Below, piece after piece: positions 1 through 5,864 of a stretch of DNA of 5,864 nucleotides (the first letter of the stretch is position 1; every line of letters begins with the position of its first letter). Origin of the DNA: CAYRFE01 sp964423645 [NCBI: uncultured bacterium] (lineage in GTDB: Bacteria > Macinerneyibacteriota > Macinerneyibacteria > Macinerneyibacteriales). The DNA is taken from positions 1 to 5,864 of the forward strand of contig CAYRFE010000067.1 of assembly GCA_964423645.1 (NCBI GenBank). The letters are read 5' to 3'. The notes beneath the pieces are model-generated. The model was given only the letters and a program-made list of their open reading frames with translations, ran no database searches and was not told the DNA's origin. Made by a program: the position numbers and the translations under genes.

Positions 1-48
1 CCCTCTTTTTTGCAAAGAGGGGGAAACGCGTAACCGCGAGGGGGAGCT
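1..48. repeat. Truncated intergenic repeat with two hairpins
   Basis: The window opens inside a GC-rich non-coding block. CCCTCTTT (1-8) pairs perfectly with AAAGAGGG (14-21) around a 5-base loop, and CGCG (27-30) pairs with CGCG (35-38) around TAAC. The block ends in GAGGGGGAGCT (38-48) and changes abruptly to AT-rich sequence. Two stacked hairpins with no T-run behind them look more like the end of a dispersed palindromic repeat than a terminator, although a terminator role for an unseen upstream gene cannot be excluded. The left boundary lies outside the window. Confidence 0.5.
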
Positions 49-279
49 AAATTATTTTATTGTCTTTTCTTACTGATTACTTAATGTCGTTTATAGTATT
101 TTCTATTACTTACAGTTTTTAGGGGGTGCGGGGACGAAGTCCCCACTATATAAAAAACGTTCATTATGTGCTCTCCCCACACCCCAGTTCTCAAGGTGTA
201 ATTAAACGGGAGAATTTGAATTTTGCAAAGGTCTTAATGTATTCATACAATAAGGTATGGTTTTTATTTCGTAATTGTA
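49..279. other. Non-coding leader region of typA
   Basis: No convincing gene lies here; the open frame from 126 has no ribosome site and runs through repeat sequence. The stretch contains AT-rich sequence (49-120), the hairpin repeat at 124-152, a CT/CA-rich segment at 168-185 that matches 5713-5730 in inverted orientation (15 of 18 bases), and the motif TTTTGCAAAGGTCTTAAT at 221-238, which recurs at 2352-2369. Confidence 0.6.
124..152. repeat. GGGGAC/GTCCCC hairpin repeat, copy 1
   Basis: GGGGAC (130-135) and GTCCCC (139-144) form a perfect 6-bp stem with a GAA loop, followed by ACTATATA. The same 29-base layout recurs at 5654-5682 with 23 of 29 bases identical, and the hairpin core recurs at 2229-2250. 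Three copies, each in a separate long intergenic gap and none in a gene, indicate a dispersed non-coding repeat. It has no T-run, so it is not a typical intrinsic terminator. Confidence 0.65.
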
Positions 280-307
280 TTGCAATTCTTGTTGGTTGTG
301 TTACTAT
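280..307 (+). promoter_or_regulatory. Predicted sigma-70 promoter of typA, extended -10
   Basis: A -35-like TTGCAA (280-285), a 16-base spacer and a -10-like TACTAT (302-307) precede typA. TG at 299-300 sits one base before the -10, giving an extended -10 element. Transcription would begin near 313-314, leaving a leader of about 36 bases before the start codon at 350. The same arrangement (16-base spacer, TGN before the -10) occurs before the carboxyltransferase gene, which supports the call. Prediction only. Confidence 0.55.
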
Positions 308-337
308 CCGCAGGTAAAAGGGATAATAACAGAAAAT

Positions 338-343
338 AAGGAG
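338..343 (+). promoter_or_regulatory. Ribosome binding site that sets the typA start
   Basis: AAGGAG lies six bases before the ATG at 350. The frame stays open upstream to a TTG at 275, but that start has no ribosome site and would add 25 residues unlike the family. Confidence 0.85.
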
Positions 344-349
344 ACTCTC

Positions 350-2158
350 ATGGCAAAAATCAAAAATATCGCGATAATTGCCCATGTCGACCATGGGAAA
401 ACAACACTTGTCGATGCAATGCTCAGACAATCAGGTGTGTTTCGCGATAATCAAAAGGTCGAAGAACGTATTATGGATTCCAATGACATTGAACGAGAAC
501 GGGGTATAACAATATTTTCCAAGAACGCGGCCATTCATTATGGCGGTTATAAAATAAATATCGTTGACACACCCGGGCATGCTGATTTCGGCGGAGAAGT
601 ACAGCGTATTTTAAAAATGGTTGACTCGGTGCTTCTGCTGGTTGATGCATTTGAAGGAACGATGCCGCAGACAAAATATGTATTAAAAAAATCGCTTGAG
701 CTTGGCTTAAAACCGATAGTCGTTATCAATAAAATTGATCGCCACAACTGTGATCCCAATAAAGTGTTGAATGCGGTGTTCGATCTTTTTGTTGAATTGA
801 ATGCACATGATGATCAACTGGATTTTCCGTATGTGTTCGCATCGTCACGAAACGGATATGCTCGTCATAATCTGAGTGATACCAATGAAGATCTCATACC
901 GCTGTTTGATAAGATCATCAGCCATGTGCCTGATACTTCGGGTGATCAAGAGTCACCGTTCCAATTTCTTGTCTCGGCGATCGAGTATGATAATTATGTC
1001 GGGAAAATCGGCACAGGGAAGATATTCAACGGTGAAGTGCGTCAAGGTGATGAAGTTATCTTAATGAAACGTGACGGTGAACGATTATTGTACAGGATCA
1101 CAAAAATCATTTCATTTGAAGGATTGAAAAAAGTTGAAATAAAGCACGCGGTCGCAGGTGATATTGTTTCACTTGCAGGCATGGAACACGTGGATGTCGG
1201 TGAGACGGTTGCTGATCGACAAAACCCGATGCCGTTACCTGTTATTGATATCGATGAACCAACGATGTCCATGACATTTATGGTAAATGATTCTCCCTTC
1301 GCAGGAAAAGAAGGCAAGTATGTCACTTCAAGGCATTTATGGGAACGGCTTCAGCGTGAGCTTCAGAGCAATGTCAGTCTTGTCGTTGAGCGTACGGATT
1401 CTATGGAAGCCTTTATTGTCAAAGGACGTGGCGAATTGCAACTTGGTATTCTTATCGAGAATATGCGACGGGAAGGATTTGAATTTCAAGTTTCAAAACC
1501 GGAAGTGCTGTACCGCGAATTGAACGGTCAACGCACAGAACCGATAGAACATGCGATCATAGATGTTTCGGATGAATATGTCGGTACGGTCATTGATATG
1601 CTTGGAACACGTAAGGGTGAGATGTTGAATATGATGCAGGGTACCGACGGTTATACCCGCGTCGAGTATAAAGTGCCCGCACGCGGACTTATCGGGTTCA
1701 ATAATGAGTTTATGACACTTACGCGCGGAACCGGAATCATCAATCATAGTTTCTACGAGTATGAGTTTTATAAAGGCGATATACCGCGAAGAACTCGCGG
1801 TGCATTGGTTGCAATGGAGACAGGAGCATCGGTCGCGTATGCATTGTTCAATTTGCAGGAACGAGGCGAAATGTTTATTGGGCCGGGTGTTCAAGTCTAT
1901 GAAGGCATGATTATTGGAGAGCATAGCCGCGATACTGATTTGATAGTCAATATCCTTAAAACCAAAAAGTTGACCAATATGCGTGCATCAGGCTCTGATG
2001 AAGCCGTGCGGATCATTCCTCCGCGACGATTCAGTTTGGAACAAGCATTGGAATATATCGGCGATGATGAACTTTTAGAAATTACGCCGCTCACATTTCG
2101 TATGCGAAAAAAGATTCTCGATAAGCACGACAGGAAGAAATCAGAAAGAATCGAATAG
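350..2158 (+). CDS. typA: Translational GTPase TypA/BipA
   Basis: The 602-residue product is a ribosome-binding GTPase of the elongation factor G superfamily, active in the cytoplasm in ribosome assembly and stress or low-temperature adaptation. The G domain shows the P-loop AHVDHGKT (11-18), switch I ERERGITI (48-55), DTPGH (73-77) and NKID (127-130). A beta-barrel domain II follows (about 205-295), then the EF-G-like domains III and V. The BipA-specific C-terminal part is clear from ARGLIGFNNEF (444-454), TRGTGI (458-463) and MRASGSDEA (544-552). Length is close to the E. coli protein (about 607 residues), so the gene is complete. The start at 350 follows AAGGAG and gives the usual short N-terminus. 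It has its own predicted promoter, and a 349-base gap separates it from the next gene, so it is probably transcribed alone. No key residue is missing. Identification is firm; the physiological role is taken from the family. Confidence 0.97.
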   Translation: MAKIKNIAIIAHVDHGKTTLVDAMLRQSGVFRDNQKVEERIMDSNDIERERGITIFSKNAAIHYGGYKINIVDTPGHADFGGEVQRILKMVDSVLLLVDAFEGTMPQTKYVLKKSLELGLKPIVVINKIDRHNCDPNKVLNAVFDLFVELNAHDDQLDFPYVFASSRNGYARHNLSDTNEDLIPLFDKIISHVPDTSGDQESPFQFLVSAIEYDNYVGKIGTGKIFNGEVRQGDEVILMKRDGERLLYRITKIISFEGLKKVEIKHAVAGDIVSLAGMEHVDVGETVADRQNPMPLPVIDIDEPTMSMTFMVNDSPFAGKEGKYVTSRHLWERLQRELQSNVSLVVERTDSMEAFIVKGRGELQLGILIENMRREGFEFQVSKPEVLYRELNGQRTEPIEHAIIDVSDEYVGTVIDMLGTRKGEMLNMMQGTDGYTRVEYKVPARGLIGFNNEFMTLTRGTGIINHSFYEYEFYKGDIPRRTRGALVAMETGASVAYALFNLQERGEMFIGPGVQVYEGMIIGEHSRDTDLIVNILKTKKLTNMRASGSDEAVRIIPPRRFSLEQALEYIGDDELLEITPLTFRMRKKILDKHDRKKSERIE

Positions 2159-2228
2159 AGTGGCATGACATTTTCAAGCGCTTGTTTCTATACATCGCAT
2201 CATTCGATACGAGAATAGTATTAATCGT

Positions 2229-2269
2229 GTGCGGGGACAAAGTCCCCGCCTCCCAATTTTCACGGGAGG
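2229..2269. repeat. Tandem hairpins downstream of typA (hairpin repeat, copy 2)
   Basis: GCGGGGAC (2231-2238) and GTCCCCGC (2242-2249) form a perfect 8-bp stem with an AAA loop. CCTCCC (2249-2254) then pairs with GGGAGG (2264-2269) around 9 bases. The first hairpin shares its core with the repeats at 124-152 and 5654-5682. It starts 70 bases past the typA stop and has no T-run, so it may protect a 3' end or simply be a mobile palindromic repeat. An ordinary intrinsic terminator is not evident. Confidence 0.65.
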
Positions 2270-2270
2270 G

Positions 2271-2335
2271 GAGCTTGTGCTGAGCACTTCAGCTTCGTTC
2301 AGTGTAAATTCCCTCGAAGCATGGGGTGGGCACAC
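2271..2335. repeat. Imperfect folded intergenic repeat
   Basis: GTGC (2277-2280) can pair with GCAC (2284-2287) or with GCAC (2330-2333), GCTGA (2279-2283) with TCAGC (2289-2293), and GCTTCG (2292-2297) with CGAAGC (2315-2320). The alternative pairings suggest a degenerate palindromic repeat. Its style, with GTGCTGAG and CGAAGCATGGGG phrases, resembles dispersed palindromes seen between genes in many bacterial genomes; that comparison is from memory. No gene is supported here. Confidence 0.4.
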
Positions 2336-2351
2336 ATTCAAAAAATGGTAG

Positions 2352-2369
2352 TTTAGCAAAGGTCTTTAT
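2352..2369 (+). repeat. Shared upstream motif, second copy
   Basis: TTTAGCAAAGGTCTTTAT matches the motif at 221-238 in 16 of 18 bases, including an unbroken GCAAAGGTCTT. Both copies lie between a GGGGAC/GTCCCC hairpin and the predicted promoter of the next gene, 112 and 139 bases before the start codon. It may be a regulatory site or part of a larger dispersed repeat. Confidence 0.45.
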
Positions 2370-2373
2370 CGGT

Positions 2374-2457
2374 TTTTCTTAACGGTTTCGGAGCACGTTT
2401 CCATAAAAAAGATGTTCCACCTATTCTAAATATAATATCTTTTCGTAACGGTTTAGG
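2374..2457 (+). repeat. 18-base direct repeat next to the carboxyltransferase promoter
   Basis: Positions 2374-2391 and 2440-2457 match in 16 of 18 bases, sharing TTTTC, TAACGGTTT and GG. The copies are 66 bases apart, about six helical turns, and the second abuts the predicted -35. This spacing and position would suit a regulator binding two sites on one face of the DNA. The sequence between them is AT-rich and includes TATAAT at 2431-2436. The role is inferred. Confidence 0.45.
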
Positions 2458-2485
2458 TTGAAAAAATCAAATCTTCTGCTACACT
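2458..2485 (+). promoter_or_regulatory. Predicted promoter of the carboxyltransferase gene, extended -10
   Basis: TTGAAA (2458-2463), a 16-base spacer and TACACT (2480-2485), with TGC directly before the -10, form an extended -10 promoter. The expected start near 2491-2493 leaves a leader of only about 15-17 bases, which begins just before the ribosome site AGGGAGGA (2496-2503). The short leader leaves no room for a riboswitch or attenuator. Confidence 0.6.
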
Positions 2486-2507
2486 CTTTACAGACAGGGA
2501 GGAAAAT

Positions 2508-4064
2508 ATGAAATCTGTCAAATTCAATGACGTTTCGCTCAGAGACGGTCATCAAAGTCTTCTCGCGACAAGGATGTCAACAAAACAAACGCTGTATGTG
2601 CTTGAAGTTTTAAAAGAAGCACCTCTGAATTATCTTGAGATATGGGGTGGTGCGACATTGGATACCGCAATGCGGTTTCTCAATGAAGATCCGTGGGAAC
2701 GCCTCGAAAAAGCTTATCAGATGCTTGACGGAAAAATGCCGATTCGCGCACTCTGTCGAGGACAGAATCTGTTCGGTTACAGCCCGTATCCTGATGAAGT
2801 AGTCCGTTCGTTTAATATTGAAGCTGTTCGCACCGGCGTCGGTGTGATGCGCATATTTGATGCATTGAATGATGCGAACAACCTTAAAACGGCAGTCTCT
2901 GCGCTTAAAGAGACCGGTGGTCTTTTTGATGCGGCGTTGTCCTATACCACAGGGAAAGTGTTTACGGTTGATTATTTCGTAAACTATGCTCGCACGCTTG
3001 AATCGATGGGGGCAGACATGATCTCCATTAAAGACATGGCGGGCTTGCTTACCCCTGAACGAACCTACGAATTGGTCACGCGTCTGCAAAAAGAAGTACG
3101 TGTGCCGTTGTGTCTGCATACGCACACAACCCCGGGCTATGCGCATGTGTGTGCGTTGATCGCGTTGATGCTTGATATCGATCAGATCGATACCGCATTC
3201 ATGAGTATGAGCGGCGGTTCATCACATCCGTCCATTGAGATAATGTCGCAATTTGCCCGTAAATTGGGAAAAGATGTTTTTTGGGATTATGATCTTTATC
3301 ATGAGATAGATAGGCGATTGCGTGAAACACGTCTTGAAATGGCTAAGTATGATATTCTCAGTTTACCGCACGAATTTCCCCGTGAATTACCGCATCATAT
3401 CGATAAGAAGATGGATGATGTCATCACCTATACCGCGAAAAAGAAATATGAAAAAGCCTTGAAAGTGATGCATGAGATAGAAGCGTATTTTAACTTTTCA
3501 CCTCCTGATGATCTGGTGCGGGATGCACAAATTCCGGGTGGAATGTACACCAACATGGTATCACAGTTGGAGCCGTTCAAAGCAGTCGATCGTATCAATG
3601 AAGTTATGAAGGAAATTACGCGCGTTCGTGAAGAATCGGGTTATCCGCCATTGGTGACACCTACCTCGCAGATTGTCGGCGTACAGGCGGTAATGAATGT
3701 CGTCAAAGGACGATACGCAATGATCACTGCACCATTCAAAGCGATGGTAGAAGGTCGTTACGGAAAAACACCGGTCGCGATCAAACCTGAATTTCGTCAA
3801 ATGATCACCGGAAGCCCTGAAGAAAAGTTATATGAACGCGAGCCGCAGGATTTCACAATCCCGATGTTACAGGATATCGGGACTGAATTATGCCATACCG
3901 AGCGTGAGAAAATGTTGTATTACTTGTTCCCGCAGACTGCGGAACCTTTTTTAAAGGCTCGCCGCTTAGAAGAAATACGCAGACAGATCGATGCGCAGAT
4001 TGCCGAGCATTATGCCGCACTTACTGAGTTTTCTGAAAAAATATATAACGGCGGGTGGTTTTAA
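2508..4064 (+). CDS. Biotin-dependent carboxyltransferase subunit (OadA/PycB/5S type) without biotin domain
   Basis: The 518-residue product carries the carboxyltransferase TIM barrel that moves a carboxyl group between carboxybiotin and pyruvate/oxaloacetate, probably in the cytoplasm. Visible hallmarks are LRDGHQSLLATR (11-22, with metal ligand Asp13), EIWGGATLDTAMRFL (44-58), RGQNLFGY (84-91), IKDMAG (174-179, Lys175 being the expected carboxylated lysine) and the metal-binding HTH (204-206). The C-terminal part has IPGGMYTNM (342-350), LVTPTSQIVG (382-391) and YGKTP (418-422). The chain ends at GGWF, with no AMKM-like biotin site, so the carrier must be separate, as in transcarboxylase 5S. 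Residues about 283-330 look like an insertion of roughly 40 residues against the OadA family. AGGGAGGA lies before the ATG. It may serve oxaloacetate decarboxylase, pyruvate carboxylase or methylmalonyl-CoA transcarboxylase; the sequence does not decide, so no symbol is given. Confidence 0.9.
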   Translation: MKSVKFNDVSLRDGHQSLLATRMSTKQTLYVLEVLKEAPLNYLEIWGGATLDTAMRFLNEDPWERLEKAYQMLDGKMPIRALCRGQNLFGYSPYPDEVVRSFNIEAVRTGVGVMRIFDALNDANNLKTAVSALKETGGLFDAALSYTTGKVFTVDYFVNYARTLESMGADMISIKDMAGLLTPERTYELVTRLQKEVRVPLCLHTHTTPGYAHVCALIALMLDIDQIDTAFMSMSGGSSHPSIEIMSQFARKLGKDVFWDYDLYHEIDRRLRETRLEMAKYDILSLPHEFPRELPHHIDKKMDDVITYTAKKKYEKALKVMHEIEAYFNFSPPDDLVRDAQIPGGMYTNMVSQLEPFKAVDRINEVMKEITRVREESGYPPLVTPTSQIVGVQAVMNVVKGRYAMITAPFKAMVEGRYGKTPVAIKPEFRQMITGSPEEKLYEREPQDFTIPMLQDIGTELCHTEREKMLYYLFPQTAEPFLKARRLEEIRRQIDAQIAEHYAALTEFSEKIYNGGWF

Positions 4065-4076
4065 GACCACCTCGCC
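4050..4076 (+). promoter_or_regulatory. Intercistronic hairpin spanning the carboxyltransferase stop codon
   Basis: GGCGGGTGGT (4050-4059) pairs with ACCACC and CGCC (4066-4076) in a 10-bp stem with one bulged T at 4072. The TAA stop (4062-4064) lies in the loop. There is no T-run, so termination is unlikely. The ribosome site of the next gene (4082-4086) begins six bases after the stem. Ribosomes finishing the first gene would melt the stem, which could couple translation or mark an mRNA processing point; this is inference. Confidence 0.5.
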
Positions 4077-4081
4077 TCTAT

Positions 4082-4086
4082 GAGGG
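4082..4086 (+). promoter_or_regulatory. Ribosome binding site that sets the GNAT start
   Basis: GAGGG lies seven bases before ATG 4094. A GTG at 4055 in the same frame would overlap the upstream gene and sits inside the hairpin without a ribosome site, so 4094 is preferred. Confidence 0.75.
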
Positions 4087-4093
4087 TTGTTCA

Positions 4094-4903
4094 ATGAGTG
4101 TTCATATCAGACCTTTACAATTACGGGATATAATCAATATCCTTCCGCTTGTTCCTGAAGAGTGGCATTTCAACAGCACTGAATTTTTTCATGCACATTA
4201 TTTAAATCCCTACTTTTATTCACTTCTTTTATGCGACAATCACGACATAATCGGTCACGGTAATGTTGTTATAAATGGCGGAACTGCATGGATAGGCAAT
4301 ATTCTGGTGCATTCCGAACACCGAAAAAAAGGATACGGCACGATGATCACCGATCAATTGATCGAATATGCAGGGAAAAAGGGTGCAACTGCTTTTATGT
4401 TGATTGCCACCGAATTAGGGCGACCGGTGTATGAGAAAATCGGATTTCAGGTGACGTCCTCGTATGTGTTTTTTTCACGGGATCATGACTCCAAACAGCA
4501 TATTGCGTCTTCGGTTCGACGTTTAGAAGAAACGGATCATATACAACTTGCATCGTTGGACACCCATGTGACAGGGGAGGATCGTGATCAATTTTTGCGA
4601 CAATTTATACCATCGGCTTATTGTATCAATGTACGGGATCATCTTGAGGGAGTGTATTACCGAACTCTTGGGAACGGTCAAATACTTGCACGATCAGCAC
4701 TTGCAGGATTGAGCTTGCTTTCACTAAAAATCATGGAAGGTGCTGAGTCACTGGTGATACCTGAGGAAAACGCACTCGCGTGTGAATTTGTGAAGAATAA
4801 CGGCTTTGTTGAAACAAAACGTGCCCCTCGAATGCATTTGGGTGAACCGCGACCATGGCATCCTGAATGTGTTTTTAATCGAGGCGCAGGTTATTGCGGC
4901 TAA
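4094..4903 (+). CDS. Two-domain GNAT-family N-acetyltransferase
   Basis: The 269-residue cytoplasmic protein should transfer an acyl group, usually acetyl from acetyl-CoA, to an amine; the substrate is unknown. The N-terminal GNAT fold (about 4-130) has the acetyl-CoA loop HRKKGYGT (76-83) after the strand IGNILVHSEH (67-76), and the motif B-like VYEKIGF (112-118). The C-terminal half (about 145-269) resembles the second domain of YitH-like proteins (Acetyltransf_18 type), with LDTHVTGEDR (155-164), a central ARSALAG, VIPEENALA (221-229), NNGFVETKRAPRMHLGE (235-251) and a closing PWHPECVFNRGAGYCG. Length fits this two-domain group. The start is chosen from GAGGG seven bases upstream. It lies 29 bases after the carboxyltransferase stop with no promoter visible, so co-transcription is likely. 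No functional link between the two is evident. Family assignment is strong; the subfamily is from memory of the conserved pattern. Confidence 0.9.
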   Translation: MSVHIRPLQLRDIINILPLVPEEWHFNSTEFFHAHYLNPYFYSLLLCDNHDIIGHGNVVINGGTAWIGNILVHSEHRKKGYGTMITDQLIEYAGKKGATAFMLIATELGRPVYEKIGFQVTSSYVFFSRDHDSKQHIASSVRRLEETDHIQLASLDTHVTGEDRDQFLRQFIPSAYCINVRDHLEGVYYRTLGNGQILARSALAGLSLLSLKIMEGAESLVIPEENALACEFVKNNGFVETKRAPRMHLGEPRPWHPECVFNRGAGYCG

Positions 4904-4909
4904 CAAATC

Positions 4910-5488
4910 TTATTTTTTTGTTTTACTGAAAAGAAGTGCACTATCGGTAGATTCGATTGTAAACGCCGTATCGGCAAGGTCGCTTAACGGATAGATAAAA
5001 TTGAGTAAGAGGAGCATGCATCTGATCTGCGGTTCTGCGGGAGAGTGCGAAATATCTTTTCGATGAATGATTTGCATGACCGTATCATTTTTTTCCAAAG
5101 ATATGTGCGATAGGTCATCGGTGAAATTCTTGGGGTACTGCGCCACAAACGCATCCCATTTATCTGAAGATAAGGTGAATTTTGAAAGAAAAATACCTCC
5201 CCGGCTAATAAAATTTTTGCAATCATGAAAGATGATGTGCCGATGTTTAATGCCTTTGTTGTTGAGGAGTTTGCATCGAAATTCAAGTTTTTGATCTGCA
5301 GTATACGAGGTGTTGACGCGTACGAATTGATGATGAAGAAGACACTCGAGTTCATACCTTGAACCGACGGATTCGATGTAAAAAGAGAAGTCATCATCGG
5401 GTAATTCAAATTTGGTTAAAAATTCAAACAAACACGATTCGTGATTTTCACGAATATAGATCGCTCTTGTTTTTGTGATGATATTCAT
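4910..5488 (-). CDS. Hypothetical protein, 192 residues, unrecognised
   Basis: I do not recognise this protein. It is predicted to be soluble: there is no signal peptide, and the longest hydrophobic run (CMLLLLNFIYPL, 157-168) is too short and interrupted for a clear membrane segment. Charged and aromatic residues are spread throughout, with cysteines at 19, 49, 72, 90 and 157 and a His-rich patch (KHRHIIFHDC, 81-90). FHDCKNFISRGGIFLSK (87-103) looks like a beta-turn-beta core. Several features support a real gene: the ATG at 5488 has AAAGGA seven bases upstream, a strong promoter precedes it, and the frame is open for 193 codons. A GTG at 5494 is possible but sits one base from the ribosome site. 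It converges on the GNAT gene with only six bases between their stops, so it is transcribed separately. An antisense frame at 4984-5409 is treated as a shadow. Confidence 0.78.
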   Translation of the reverse strand: MNIITKTRAIYIRENHESCLFEFLTKFELPDDDFSFYIESVGSRYELECLLHHQFVRVNTSYTADQKLEFRCKLLNNKGIKHRHIIFHDCKNFISRGGIFLSKFTLSSDKWDAFVAQYPKNFTDDLSHISLEKNDTVMQIIHRKDISHSPAEPQIRCMLLLLNFIYPLSDLADTAFTIESTDSALLFSKTKK

Positions 5489-5495
5489 TCTCACG

Positions 5496-5501
5496 TCCTT
5501 T
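5496..5501 (-). promoter_or_regulatory. Ribosome binding site of the unrecognised gene
   Basis: On the - strand AAAGGA lies seven bases before ATG 5488, an ideal distance, but only one base before GTG 5494. This decides for the ATG start and supports the reality of the gene. Confidence 0.75.
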
Positions 5502-5507
5502 CAACGC

Positions 5508-5536
5508 AGTATAAACAAAAAAGCACTATATTGCAA
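5508..5536 (-). promoter_or_regulatory. Strong predicted promoter of the unrecognised gene
   Basis: Read on the - strand, TTGCAA (5536-5531), a 17-base spacer and TATACT (5513-5508) form a near-consensus sigma-70 promoter. The start of transcription should be near 5502-5501, at the ribosome site itself, leaving a leader of only about 13 bases. Further upstream, TTGC (5559-5562) and GCAA (5570-5573) form a small inverted repeat that could be an operator, though four-base arms are weak evidence. Confidence 0.7.
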
Positions 5537-5750
5537 GGTAATAATCATTTGATTTCGATTGCGTTTTTTGCAAAACTCAAAAAAAGCATTATTATTAACG
5601 TGAGATTCTTGCCAAATTCAAAATGTCCGGTTTATTGCTATACTCCAAAAAAGGGGCATGGGAACAAAGTCCGCACTATATATTAGGTTAATCGCTTTCG
5701 AATTCAACGGAAGGGGTTTGGGGATGGCACAACTTCAAAACTCCTGTCTT
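5537..5750. other. Non-coding region upstream of the convergent gene
   Basis: No gene is supported. The open frames at 5441-5686 and 5658-5855 lack ribosome sites and cross repeats. The stretch holds AT-rich sequence (5537-5650), the degenerate hairpin repeat at 5654-5682 and a G-rich segment at 5713-5730 that matches 168-185 inverted. Confidence 0.6.
5654..5682. repeat. GGGGAC/GTCCCC hairpin repeat, degenerate copy 3
   Basis: This stretch matches 124-152 in 23 of 29 bases, including CAAAGTCC-type core sequence and the identical CACTATATA end. The stem is decayed: GGGAAC faces GTCCGC, so only part of it can pair. It looks like an old copy of the repeat. Confidence 0.6.
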
Positions 5751-5774
5751 ACTTTTTGTCTTGACACAAAAAGT
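5751..5774. repeat. ACTTTTTGT/ACAAAAAGT inverted repeat
   Basis: ACTTTTTGT (5751-5759) and ACAAAAAGT (5766-5774) form a perfect 9-bp stem around CTTGAC. The T and A tracts lie inside the arms and no gene is adjacent, so a terminator is not the best reading. It ends nine bases before the double-hairpin element at 5784 and may belong to a composite repeat. Confidence 0.55.
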
Positions 5775-5783
5775 TGTATTCTG

Positions 5784-5860
5784 TGTCATTCCCGTGAAAA
5801 CGGGAATCTAGGTGCAATTAAGATTACTACTGGATTATCGGGTCAAGCCCGATAATGACA
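5784..5860. repeat. 77-bp double-hairpin element with terminal inverted repeats and a dRS3-form motif
   Basis: TGTCATT (5784-5790) and AATGACA (5854-5860) are inverted ends. Hairpin 1 is ATTCCCGT (5788-5795) with ACGGGAAT (5800-5807) around a GAAA loop. Hairpin 2 is ATTATCGGG (5834-5842) with CCCGATAAT (5848-5856) around TCAAG. The 20 bases at 5788-5807 fit ATTCCC-N8-GGGAAT, the form of the Neisseria dRS3 repeat, and similar two-hairpin units occur between genes of many unrelated bacteria. It could be a palindromic REP-like or MITE-like element. A flanking target duplication cannot be judged, as the window stops four bases later. Confidence 0.7.
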
Positions 5861-5864
5861 TCCT

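Overview
The window reads as a piece of a bacterial chromosome of moderate, slightly AT-leaning composition. It has clear Shine-Dalgarno sites and sigma-70-type promoters. Three intact genes lie on the + strand and one on the - strand. I cannot name the organism. A biotin-dependent decarboxylase/transcarboxylase subunit suggests an anaerobic or fermentative metabolism, but this is inference. The long gaps between genes are crowded with short hairpin repeats, a style common in large genomes of uncultured bacteria.

Layout. Positions 1-349 are non-coding: a truncated double-hairpin repeat at the left edge, a GGGGAC/GTCCCC hairpin, an 18-base motif that recurs before the next promoter, then an extended -10 promoter. 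Positions 350-2158 encode the translational GTPase TypA/BipA, complete with all G motifs. Positions 2159-2507 are a second repeat-filled gap with tandem hairpins, a folded repeat, an 18-base direct repeat and a promoter. Positions 2508-4064 encode a carboxyltransferase subunit of the OadA/PycB/5S type with its metal-site residues but no biotin domain. A 29-base spacer with a hairpin over the stop codon leads to a two-domain GNAT acetyltransferase (4094-4903), probably in the same transcript. Six bases further on, a convergent - strand gene (5488 to 4910) encodes a 192-residue protein I do not recognise; its own promoter and ribosome site support it as real. Positions 5495-5864 hold that promoter and then a chain of repeats ending in a 77-base element with two hairpins and TGTCATT/AATGACA ends, which contains a motif of the Neisseria dRS3 form.

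How they work together. TypA is a ribosome-associated stress and assembly factor with its own promoter. The carboxyltransferase should pass a carboxyl group between biotin and pyruvate/oxaloacetate, and needs a biotin carrier and a further partner that are not in the window. The GNAT protein is co-located with it but shows no obvious metabolic link. I found no phage, toxin-antitoxin, CRISPR or defence system. The most notable content is the family of intergenic hairpin repeats, the carboxyltransferase with an apparent internal insertion, and the unrecognised convergent gene.
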